27,553 bases of DNA from the NCBI GenBank assembly GCA_043718225.1, contig JAYSWD010000019.1, positions 1-27,553 of the forward strand. Reading direction: 5' to 3'. Every line of letters begins with the position of its first letter. Position 1 is the first letter of the stretch. This stretch comes from Multiplicimicrobium sp043718225 (GTDB taxonomy: Bacteria > Omnitrophota > Omnitrophia > Omnitrophales > Aquincolibacteriaceae). Positions 1 to 7,100 of the stretch are shown one piece after another. The notes under the pieces were generated by a model, which had not been told where the DNA came from, did not search any database, and saw only the letters and a program-made list of their open reading frames with translations. The position numbers and the translations under genes were made by a program.

Positions 1-143
1 AGATTTTTCGTTGAATCGAAGGATTTGTTCTTTCACAATCCTTTCATCGGCTTATTTCCGTTTTCCTCAATACACAGCTTCTATCCGCTAAACTGACACT
101 AAAAGAGAGCTCTTTAGGCTTGGACATCCGGTTTTCTAAAAGC

Positions 144-174
144 AAAAGACCCGGTCAAATGACCGGGTCTTTTT
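144..174. terminator. Bidirectional Rho-independent terminator
   Basis: A perfect 13-bp stem (144-156 with 161-173, AAAAGACCCGGTC) closes a 4-base loop. It has a T run on the plus side and an A run that reads as a T run on the minus strand. It lies 21 bases beyond the stop of the minus-strand Spy-like gene and probably ends that transcript. Confidence 0.85.
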
Positions 175-194
175 ATTCTTCGGAAACGAAAGTC

Positions 195-689
195 TTAGTT
201 TTTTTTCTGTGCCCAGACTTTCTTTGCGGCAGCTTTTTGATCTTCGGTCAAAACCGCTTTCAAATCAGCATAAGCCTGAATTGATTTTTTGGCCCCGGCC
301 GCGAATTGAGCTGATGAGGTATTAACTAATTCGTTCATGCCTTCAACGTCAACCGGATCCGTTTTCATCATGCTTTCCATATCAAGCATGGCAATCTGCA
401 TTTGCGCGCCGCCCAAGATTTCATCTTTCTTCACAGCATGCTTAATCGTTTTGATTTGTTCGACTTGCGTGTCGCTCAAGCCGATTTCTTTCGCGTTATC
501 AATGTAAAACTCGGCTTTTTTCAAAATCTTACTCACAATTGGACAGCCGCCTTCTTTGCCGCAATCATGCCCTTTCGAACATTCTTTTCCGCCGCGCGAA
601 CATTGACCGTCATGCTCCGCCCAAACCGGCGCAGCCGCTACGAACATAACCGCCATAGCCATAACCAACATCAATTTAACTGATTTCAT
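195..689 (-). CDS. Exported Spy/CpxP-like protein with Cys/His-rich N-terminus
   Basis: This 164-residue protein starts with a clear signal peptide (hydrophobic 6-20, likely cleavage after VWA at 22-24). A short segment follows with Cys30, Cys37, Cys43 and Cys49 plus His26 and His41, which looks suited to binding metal. The rest is predicted helical and contains two LTxxQ-type motifs, LSDTQ near 71 and LTEDQ near 148, the hallmark of the periplasmic Spy/CpxP/zinc-resistance group. A periplasmic chaperone or metal-sensing role is inferred from the family. The start is supported by AAGGAGG seven bases upstream. A TATAAT box lies about 33 bases before the start, and a strong terminator follows the stop. 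The Cys-rich insert is unusual, since Spy and CpxP themselves lack it. Confidence 0.8.
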   Translation of the reverse strand: MKSVKLMLVMAMAVMFVAAAPVWAEHDGQCSRGGKECSKGHDCGKEGGCPIVSKILKKAEFYIDNAKEIGLSDTQVEQIKTIKHAVKKDEILGGAQMQIAMLDMESMMKTDPVDVEGMNELVNTSSAQFAAGAKKSIQAYADLKAVLTEDQKAAAKKVWAQKKN

Positions 690-721
690 CGAACCTCCTT
701 GAATGATTGCGAAACATGAGA

Positions 722-727
722 ATTATA
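722..727 (-). promoter_or_regulatory. -10 box upstream of the Spy-like gene
   Basis: TATAAT on the minus strand lies about 33 bases before the start codon at 689. No convincing -35 hexamer is found 16-18 bases upstream, so this is only a candidate promoter. Confidence 0.4.
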
Positions 728-770
728 CTCGCCCGGCACCCATTTCCGTCGATAGAATTTTTTGAGCAAG

Positions 771-1811
771 CTAACTTTTTACTGCGAACAACGTCGTATC
801 GATCAATTCTTGATCGATATTTTTGTCGTTTACAAAAACATCCACCAAATACCTTCCATACCTATCCATCTCATTCCCTCGCGCAATCCTGAAAGTCAAT
901 TTTCCGCCGCCTTTTCTGAATATCTGATCCAATTCGGCTTTAGCCTGATCGCCATAAGTTTCGGCCAATTCGGGCGCGATGACACGGCGCAGTCGCAAAC
1001 GCTTGACCACCGTCGTATTAAAACCCAAATCAACCAAGGCATCGAAAGAATTGCCGTCAAACACATTCAAAAGCACCGCGTTATAAGTATAGAGATCTTC
1101 GGGCTTCGCTTCGGGGTGCACGTCGAAATATTTTCCCATCGAGGAAATAATTTGATTTTCCGCGAGCTCCGTTAAACCTTTGGGCGGCGCGTCGCGGTAA
1201 ACATCGAAGCCCAGCTCCGCTTTGAGCTCTCCGTTGATCAGGACAATTTTATAAAGCCCCAGTTTGCCCGGTTTAATTTCATCAAACACAAAATGCTTCT
1301 CAAGCACATTTTTTAATTTATGCTTTTTGATTTCCTTATGCAGCTTCTTGGCTGACCAGTTACCCGCTTCGGCCTGTTTTAAAATCGCGTCTCTTCCGGC
1401 GGCATCGCTAATGAAAACCGCTTCGCGGTAATGCGGCCAGCCTAAGTTATAAGCGGCCGGAAACGCGGGAAAAGCGCGCGCGAATTGAAGCTTGTAAGAG
1501 AGTTCTGAGTCCGTCGTTCCTAAATCCTTAGCTAAGCTTTGGAGCGTCTGTTCGCTATACCCTTCCGCCTGAGTTTTATTGAGCAGGAGATGCTCCTGTA
1601 TGAATTGGCCGGTTTCCCAGGCTTCGCGAAATTTAGCCGGTTCGACGGCGCTTTTGATGCGGTTCTCGGTGGGGCCATGCGCGGCGCGGATCGCGGCCAG
1701 CAATTCATCGTAAGTTTGAACGGGAGTTCCCGAAAAGGAAGGCGCCACGAAAGAGACGAGGAAAAAGAATAAAAATGAGGTTGTGCTCGCAAGACTATAG
1801 ACAAGGCGCAT
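771..1811 (-). CDS. Exported DUF1016-N / staphylococcal nuclease-like fusion protein
   Basis: Read from the ATG at 1811, this is a 346-residue protein. It has a signal peptide (hydrophobic 10-23), then a DUF1016/YhcG N-terminal-like domain at about 33-163, recognisable by LGWPHYRE and a NWSAKKLHKEI segment at 151-161. A C-terminal SNase-like domain spans about 243-341. The SNase residues that align with the catalytic triad are present: Arg273, Glu281 in APE, and Arg320 in DRYGR. The calcium-ligand positions look degenerate: the family DGDT is DGNS at 252-255, and the Asp before the TPE is lost. The frame is open 18 codons further upstream, but a TATAAT box falls inside that extension, so I chose 1811. 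DUF1016 is normally cytoplasmic and linked to a PD-(D/E)XK nuclease, so an exported fusion with SNase is odd. Whether it cuts nucleic acid is unknown. A fragment of a paralogue lies at 4064-4130. Confidence 0.7.
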   Translation of the reverse strand: MRLVYSLASTTSFLFFFLVSFVAPSFSGTPVQTYDELLAAIRAAHGPTENRIKSAVEPAKFREAWETGQFIQEHLLLNKTQAEGYSEQTLQSLAKDLGTTDSELSYKLQFARAFPAFPAAYNLGWPHYREAVFISDAAGRDAILKQAEAGNWSAKKLHKEIKKHKLKNVLEKHFVFDEIKPGKLGLYKIVLINGELKAELGFDVYRDAPPKGLTELAENQIISSMGKYFDVHPEAKPEDLYTYNAVLLNVFDGNSFDALVDLGFNTTVVKRLRLRRVIAPELAETYGDQAKAELDQIFRKGGGKLTFRIARGNEMDRYGRYLVDVFVNDKNIDQELIDTTLFAVKS

Positions 1812-1818
1812 GGCCAAA

Positions 1819-1847
1819 ATTATAGACGAACACCGCCTAACGACCAA
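1819..1847 (-). promoter_or_regulatory. Sigma70-type promoter, probably leaderless
   Basis: The minus strand carries TTGGTC (1842-1847), a 17-base spacer and TATAAT (1819-1824). The expected transcription start is within one or two bases of the ATG at 1811. No Shine-Dalgarno sequence precedes that ATG, so the message would be leaderless. Confidence 0.6.
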
Positions 1848-1906
1848 GAACAGATCCCTGATCAAATCACGCGAGGGAGGAGGGCCCTACTGAGCGTCGG
1901 ACTAAA

Positions 1907-1927
1907 CCTGCCTGCCCGGCAGGCAGG
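1907..1927. repeat. Small perfect palindrome
   Basis: The 10-base arms CCTGCCTGCC and GGCAGGCAGG flank a single C. The element sits in the 200-bp gap between two minus-strand genes and has no T run, so it looks like a REP-type hairpin and not a terminator. Confidence 0.6.
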
Positions 1928-1991
1928 GACAGGAGACTTTCTACTGATGACTGACGGACTCACCTGCTGACACTGAGAACTAGAAATGACA

Positions 1992-2031
1992 GGTTAGTTG
2001 TAAGGTTGTTATTTCTCTATTGTAAGGTTTC
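1992..2031. repeat. Left 40-bp direct repeat with paired TTGTAAGGT sites
   Basis: This copy matches 3072-3111 at 32 of 40 positions in the same orientation. It contains TTGTAAGGT at 1998-2006 and ATTGTAAGGT at 2019-2028, spaced 22 bp, about two helical turns. It spans the stop codon of the HTH/ATPase gene, so the last codons of that gene lie inside the repeat. Confidence 0.8.
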
Positions 2032-3048
2032 TCGGCGGGAGCGCTCGACCATAAACTGAACAGCGGCATTCATTTTTTCAGCGGTTACCTGGATTCCAGG
2101 ATGCTGTCGTTGAAACACACGAAACACTTCATCTGCAAAAGCCTGCCCGATTCCGGCAACACCGCCAAAATCGAAAATGATGCGTTTAAACTTATCCAAG
2201 CCAAACAAAATGCGCTTGGCCTCCGAGCGTGAAACATGCTCACCCTGCTTGGGCGATAGCCGGACGCGGACTTCGGTTTTATCAAACTCAAAATCATCAT
2301 TGGCATAATCTAGGAAAAGCTGCCCAAGATCACGGCGTGTTTTCTGCTTTATTAAGAAATAAACCCATGTGCCTTTAACCGGCTTGGCAAGCTGCTCAAG
2401 CGCAACATCGTGAGACCGGTTATCCGACAGAAGTTTGAGCCCCGCGCTTTCAATAGCAAAGAGGTCGCCTGCCCGGGAAGTGAAGAAAATCCCCTGGCCG
2501 CTGTGCCGGCTTGGCATTGTTGTCTGCTTACCTTTCATTAAATGTTCCGCGGCCTCAAAATGATTTTGCAGTTTAAATGATTTCCGGACCGATTCAAAAG
2601 CCCCGATCCCCGCGTCTTTGATCCAAAACTCGGCGTTACCGTTTGCAAGCCCGAATTCGATATGAACTGTTTTGGATTTGGAATGATCAATCGCGTTGTT
2701 CAACATTTCAGAAAAAGCATAAGTGCAAATCTTATGCGCCTGATGCGACAATCTTTTTTTAAGCTGCAGTTGAAAATCAATTTGATCAAAAACCCGGTCT
2801 TCGTTAAGGCCCGCAAGTTTTTTGACTAAATGAACGGCATCTTGCCGTGAGGCTTTCCCTTGATCTTGATAGGCAATATATCTTGCGCCCAGAGTCGTCC
2901 CCAAACGGGTAATTTGCTTTGCCGCAATCAATTCTCGGAAATGCTGCGCCGCGGTTTGGCGAGTAATCCCAAACTCTTTGATTACATCGAAAGACTTGAT
3001 CTGCCCCCGCTGCCGGATCTTCGTGAGGATGAACTCTTTGACTTTCAT
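2017..3048 (-). CDS. HTH / GHKL-ATPase / DUF4325 regulator
   Basis: This 343-residue cytoplasmic protein has three recognisable parts. The first is a winged-helix DNA-binding segment at about 1-60. A GHKL/histidine-kinase-type ATPase domain follows at about 85-235, with N-box EMLNNAIDHS (114-123), G1 box DAGIGAF (145-151) and G2 box HSGQG (182-186). The third is a DUF4325 (STAS-like) domain at about 255-335 with the typical GQAFADEVFRVF. No phospho-acceptor histidine domain is visible, so it resembles an anti-sigma-factor-type kinase fused to an HTH and not a classical sensor kinase. The open frame extends to 3114, but a promoter lies inside that stretch, so the ATG at 3048 is preferred. The gene is bracketed by two 40-bp repeats with paired ATTGTAAGGT sites, one overlapping its -35 box. 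Autoregulation is inferred. The biological role is unknown. Confidence 0.75.
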   Translation of the reverse strand: MKVKEFILTKIRQRGQIKSFDVIKEFGITRQTAAQHFRELIAAKQITRLGTTLGARYIAYQDQGKASRQDAVHLVKKLAGLNEDRVFDQIDFQLQLKKRLSHQAHKICTYAFSEMLNNAIDHSKSKTVHIEFGLANGNAEFWIKDAGIGAFESVRKSFKLQNHFEAAEHLMKGKQTTMPSRHSGQGIFFTSRAGDLFAIESAGLKLLSDNRSHDVALEQLAKPVKGTWVYFLIKQKTRRDLGQLFLDYANDDFEFDKTEVRVRLSPKQGEHVSRSEAKRILFGLDKFKRIIFDFGGVAGIGQAFADEVFRVFQRQHPGIQVTAEKMNAAVQFMVERSRRETLQ

Positions 3049-3054
3049 ATTTAA

Positions 3055-3083
3055 ATTATAGCCTAATGGAAGGTTGATTGTAA
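3055..3083 (-). promoter_or_regulatory. Promoter of the HTH/ATPase gene, overlapped by a putative operator
   Basis: On the minus strand TATAAT (3055-3060) is preceded by a 17-base spacer and a weak -35, TTACAA (3078-3083). The -35 lies inside one ATTGTAAGGT site (3077-3086). The transcription start would fall at or near the ATG at 3048, giving a leaderless message. A protein bound to the site would block the promoter. Confidence 0.55.
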
Positions 3084-3111
3084 GGTATTTATTTTTATAT
3101 TGTAAGGTGTT
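3072..3111. repeat. Right 40-bp direct repeat with paired ATTGTAAGGT sites
   Basis: This is the partner of 1992-2031. ATTGTAAGGT occurs at 3077-3086 and 3099-3108, again exactly 22 bp apart. Mismatches between the two copies cluster between and beside the conserved decamers, which suggests selection on the decamers themselves. Confidence 0.8.
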
Positions 3112-3240
3112 CAAGTCCTTAAAGGCTTTAATTTATGATGTCAATATGCTACATACAATTTTCAGGGCTCCCCCCATATATAAAGACATTGCACGGGTTT
3201 AAACTGCCCCAATAAGAATCTTTTAAAAAGGCCGGGTTAT

Positions 3241-3996
3241 ATGATTCGAATCGGATGTTCAGGAATTCCCAAGGCGAGGGTGGTTTATTTTGCGGCCTTC
3301 GACACTACGGAGGTGCAGCAGACTTTTTACCAGCCGCCGCTTTTAAAAACCGCGGCGGCATGGCGCGAAACAACGCCGGCGCATGTGCATTATGTGGTGA
3401 AGGCCTGGCAGTTGATCACGCATGAATCCACAAGCCCGACTTACCGCAAACTAAAAACACCTGTGTCCGAATCGAACAAAAAAAAGTATGGCTCGTTTAA
3501 AAACACTCCGCAAGTGAAACAAGCCTGGAAAGTAACACGTGAGTTCGCGGACGAGCTCGGCGCGAAAATTGTTTTATTTCAGTGCCCGAAAAGCTTCAAA
3601 CCTTCGGCCGAGAATAAAACCGCGCTTGAAAAATTTCTGAAAATGACAGGGCCGCAATCTTTCCGCCTTGCGGTCGAAGTACGCGGGGAATGGACTAAAG
3701 AGGATATTCAGCCTTTTGTCGATCAATTCAAAATCATACACGCGATCGATCCGTATGTTCAAGAGCCCGCAAAACAGGATTTTGTTTTTTACCGGCTGCA
3801 TGGCAAAGGGCCTTCCTCCAATCCGTTTCGCTACAAATATACGCCCCAGGATTTAGCGGAGCTTGAATCGAAATTAAAAATCAGCAAAAACGGCTATGTT
3901 TTCTTTAACAACGTTTATATGTGGGATGACGCTCTCCTCTTTAAAAAAAGCTGCGCGACTAAGCCGTCCGAAAAGGTTCCCGAAACATATTTATGA
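3241..3996 (+). CDS. DUF72 (YecE-like) family protein
   Basis: The 251-residue product shows DUF72 landmarks: an IGCSG start, the TTEVQQTFYQPP segment, FQCPKSFKP, LAVEVRGEW, a YRLHGKGP motif near 185-192 and FFNNVYMWDDA near the end. DUF72 proteins have a TIM-barrel-like fold, and their function is not firmly established. The N-terminal region is shorter than usual, because the aromatic W/Y-rich stretch after SGW is replaced by IPKARVV. No clear Shine-Dalgarno site precedes the ATG. The last 20 or so residues overlap, on the opposite strand, the remnant of an antitoxin gene, so the C-terminus may have been reshaped by recombination. It is the only plus-strand gene in the first 7.6 kb. Confidence 0.8.
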   Translation: MIRIGCSGIPKARVVYFAAFDTTEVQQTFYQPPLLKTAAAWRETTPAHVHYVVKAWQLITHESTSPTYRKLKTPVSESNKKKYGSFKNTPQVKQAWKVTREFADELGAKIVLFQCPKSFKPSAENKTALEKFLKMTGPQSFRLAVEVRGEWTKEDIQPFVDQFKIIHAIDPYVQEPAKQDFVFYRLHGKGPSSNPFRYKYTPQDLAELESKLKISKNGYVFFNNVYMWDDALLFKKSCATKPSEKVPETYL

Positions 3997-4055
3997 AGAA
4001 TCCCGGCAACCAAGGTTTGATAAGGAACACCCTCTTCGACCGCCTTCAATTTAAT
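3978..4055 (-). pseudogene. Remnant of CopG/BrnA-type antitoxin C-terminus
   Basis: Minus-strand codons here read IKLKAVEEGVPYQTLVAGI followed by LHKYVSG. This is the highly characteristic C-terminal helix region of CopG/BrnA-type antitoxins of type II toxin-antitoxin systems. There is no start codon, no N-terminal half and no stop at the expected place. The frame instead continues antisense into the DUF72 gene. Upstream it is fused in frame to a fragment of the nuclease-fusion gene. No toxin partner is visible nearby. I read it as a decayed toxin-antitoxin locus. Confidence 0.65.
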
Positions 4056-4063
4056 GAGGGCGG

Positions 4064-4130
4064 CATGCGCGGCGCGGATCTAAGCAAGTAATTCATCGTA
4101 AGTTTGAACCGGCGCAGCGAATGAAACTAC
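4064..4130 (-). pseudogene. 5' fragment of a paralogue of the DUF1016/SNase gene, with stop
   Basis: The stretch 4064-4109 matches 1676-1721 at 41 of 46 bases. On the minus strand it encodes PVQTYDELLA, then an in-frame TAG at 4080-4082, then IRAAH, against PVQTYDELLAAIRAAH in the intact gene. The residues before it (VVSFAA) resemble the end of the signal peptide. It joins the antitoxin remnant directly, in the same frame. The TAG that ends the large coiled-coil gene lies just inside this fragment. Confidence 0.7.
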
Positions 4131-7100
4131 AAACGGGCGCAGTCTGACAATGCGGTGATTTTATGGGTTTTGTTTTTTAATTCATTTTCAAGAAAAACAA
4201 TATGCTTGTTTTTTTCGAACACTTCTTTCCGCAATTCCTCGTGCTCGCACAGGGCTTCATGGCGCTCTTTTTCAAGCTGTGCTGTGACTCTTTCGATTTC
4301 ATTAGTTTGCCGGATAAATGTCTTTTGATGAACAGTCAATTTTTGCTCCAAATCATTGAGGCGCTCTTCCCAAGCATTATACGTTGAAGCGGCTACGGCT
4401 TCTGCTTCCACTAAAGCGGCGCTTCTTTCCTGCAATTCGTTTACCATTCTGGACCCGACTTCATCGGCGCGCAAAACGGCTTCTTGCAGGATTTTCAGTT
4501 CTTGCTCTTTTTTTTCCAGCAGTGCTTCAAGGCTAATAAAAAATTCTTTGTGGGCCTGAATACTCTCAGTGAGTTCAAGCTGTTTGCCGCGCGAGGATTC
4601 CAGCTCGGCCATGCTGTTTTTGAATTCTTGCTGCAAGCTCCCGTTCGCTTTTCTAAGCGCCGTTAAGCCGGCCCTTTCATTAGCAAGCCCTTCTGACTCG
4701 GCTTTCAGCTGCTGCCGGAAACTGTCATTCTCTGCGGCATAATTTTCCAGACTTTTCCTGAGCTCATCAATTTGCCGGTCTTTTTGCCAGCCTTCTCGTT
4801 CAGTCTCGGCTCGCAATTCATCATGCCTGCGCATGGCGGAACTCAGCTCATCTTTTAAACTTTCCGCAAGCTTGGTTTTGAGCTGCAAATTTTTTTCCAG
4901 CTCTTGCCCGCGGCTGTTCTCAGCCTGCAGGTTTGTTTCTGTGCCGCGCAGCTGCGTATCAAGTTTTTTCAGGGCAAGTGTGCTTTCAGCTATTTGCCGC
5001 TTGTCTTCCGCCATGAGCTCGCCGCGCTCCCGCATTTGATCCTGAAGTCCGGTAATCATTCTGCTTTTCGATTCATTTTCCTGCTCAAACTGCTGCCGCA
5101 GGTTGGCTTCGTGAACCGCCTTATTCTGCGTATCGGAGAGCTGTTTTTCTAATACTTCGGTAATCCCGTTGATGTGGTTGAAATTCTCGGTATGCTCTAA
5201 GATTTTATTTTTGTGCTCCGTCAATTTATTCTCAAGCAATGTGATCTGTGCTTTGGAGGCGGTTAATTCGCTTTCGGTATTTTTCTGCAGGCTGTCTAGT
5301 TTGGCGCTTTTCTTCTTCTCCGCTTCCAAGTCGGCCCGGTTTGTCTCTAAATCATTCGTAAGCTTTTCGATCGCAGTTGTCTTTTTTGCCATCTCTTCTG
5401 CGGCGCAAGTCTTTTCTTTTTCAAGTTCCCGAGCTCCGTCGGAAAGTGCTTTTTCTGACTGCTTTTCGAAAAGCAGCGCCTGTTCTTTTTGCGTGGAAAT
5501 AACGGCTTCAAGTTCGGTTAGTATTTGCTCAAATACACCGGTCCTAGCCGCGAAGTCTTTATGCAGCGCGGCGGATTCTTCCTCTTTTGTTTTTTGCAGA
5601 TGCGCCAGGTTTTGCTTTTCACCGGCCAAGCTCTCTTGAAGCGCAAGAATGTCCTGCTTTAGCCCATTGATTGTTTTTTGATGCAGCGCGCGCGTTTGTG
5701 CATCGGCTTCAAACGCTTCATCCACTTGCCGCTGTAAAACGGCTTTGATTGAGATTTCATTTTGAATGGCCAGAACCTGCGCTTGAATGATTTGTTCTTG
5801 TTCGGAAATTTTCTTGTCGCGCTGATTCAACCCGGCTTGGGTTTCCGCGTAGGTGCGGGCCTCTTTTTTACGTTCGGTTTCCAGTACCGCCGCGGCTTGT
5901 TCGAGCCGTTTGTCCTGATTAGTGATTTCTTGCTGTAATTCTGCCGCGCGTATGTCGTTTCGCTCAATCACCCCCCTGAGCCGACGGGTTTCTTGATCAA
6001 GCCCGGCGCTTTTTCCCTGCTCCTGAATGAGAAGCGCTTCCTTAGCAAGCAGGCCGGCCTCCTTTTCAATCAAGGACGCGGCCAGTGCTTTATTTTTTTC
6101 AGTTAAAGCCTGATTTTCGGCCTTGCTTTCCGGTTCGATGTTTGCCAGCGCGGTTTCTAGATTTGAAATTTTTTGGGCGGCGGCTCCCTGCTCCCGGAGC
6201 GCTTGTTTTTTTACTTCTTCAAACGCATGCGTATTTTTTTCGAGTTCTTCGGCTTTTTTTTGAGCCACACCCAGCAGCGTTTCAGCTTGTAAAATTCTTT
6301 TTTCTAGCATATCAACGCTGTTTTCAAGCAGCGCATTTTTTGCGTTTGCTGCGGCCGCAGCCTGCGCGCTCATTTTAAGTTCTTTTTCCGATTCGAATAG
6401 GCGCCGCTCGCTTTCCAGGCCCTGCTGCTTCAGCGTGGTTTGCAGTTCTTTTTTTTCTTGAAGGGCGGTCGCAACCACTTTGGACTGCTCGGCAATAGTT
6501 TTTTCTTGAACTGCGATTTTATGATTACGCTGTTGGAACCGGCTGTCACTGTCGGTTTGCATCGCGATCACCTGCTGGCGCTCTTTCTCCAACTCCGCGG
6601 ATTTTTCATCCAGGGCTGATTTTTGCAAAATACATTCCCGCTCCAACGCTTCCAAGCGCTGTCCCAGTTTTGCGGCCGTGTCACGAACGTCGTCCAACTC
6701 GAAATTCTTTTTTTGCAATTCGGCTTCAAGCTTGAGTTTGGCGTCATCAAGTTTTGCGGATTTATTTTTTTCTTGTTCGCGAGTTTTGTTTTGCGCGTTC
6801 AAAGCGGTGCGCGTTTCGTTTAACCGCCGCTCTTGTTCACGCAAAGCGCTTTCGAGATGCCGGATCTTCCCGGTACTTTGAGCTTCGCTTTCTGTAATTA
6901 TCTTTTCCAGTAAATGGATTTGTTTGTCCAGCTCGGCTTGCTTTTCACTTTCGCGGGCTTTCTCGGCCGCGTGCTTTTCACGTTCTGTTTCGAGCCGGTC
7001 CTGCGCGGCATCATAATCTTTCTGCATCGCCTCAAATTCACGCGCGGTTTGCTGAAAATAAGTGAGGAGCTTTTGGCGCATGCTTTCAGAGCGTCGGTAT

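Noticed and set aside
402..683. Plus-strand ORF of 93 codons
   Set aside because: It is the antisense of the Spy-like gene, has no ribosome-binding site and its product is low-complexity Phe/Arg-rich.
1992..3111. CRISPR-like direct repeats
   Set aside because: There are only two copies, 1.1 kb apart, with a gene between them and no spacer array or cas gene.
5169..5639. Plus-strand ORF of 156 codons inside the coiled-coil gene
   Set aside because: It is a Ser/Phe/Cys-rich antisense shadow of Glu/Lys/Ala heptads, typical of the reverse strand of a coiled coil.
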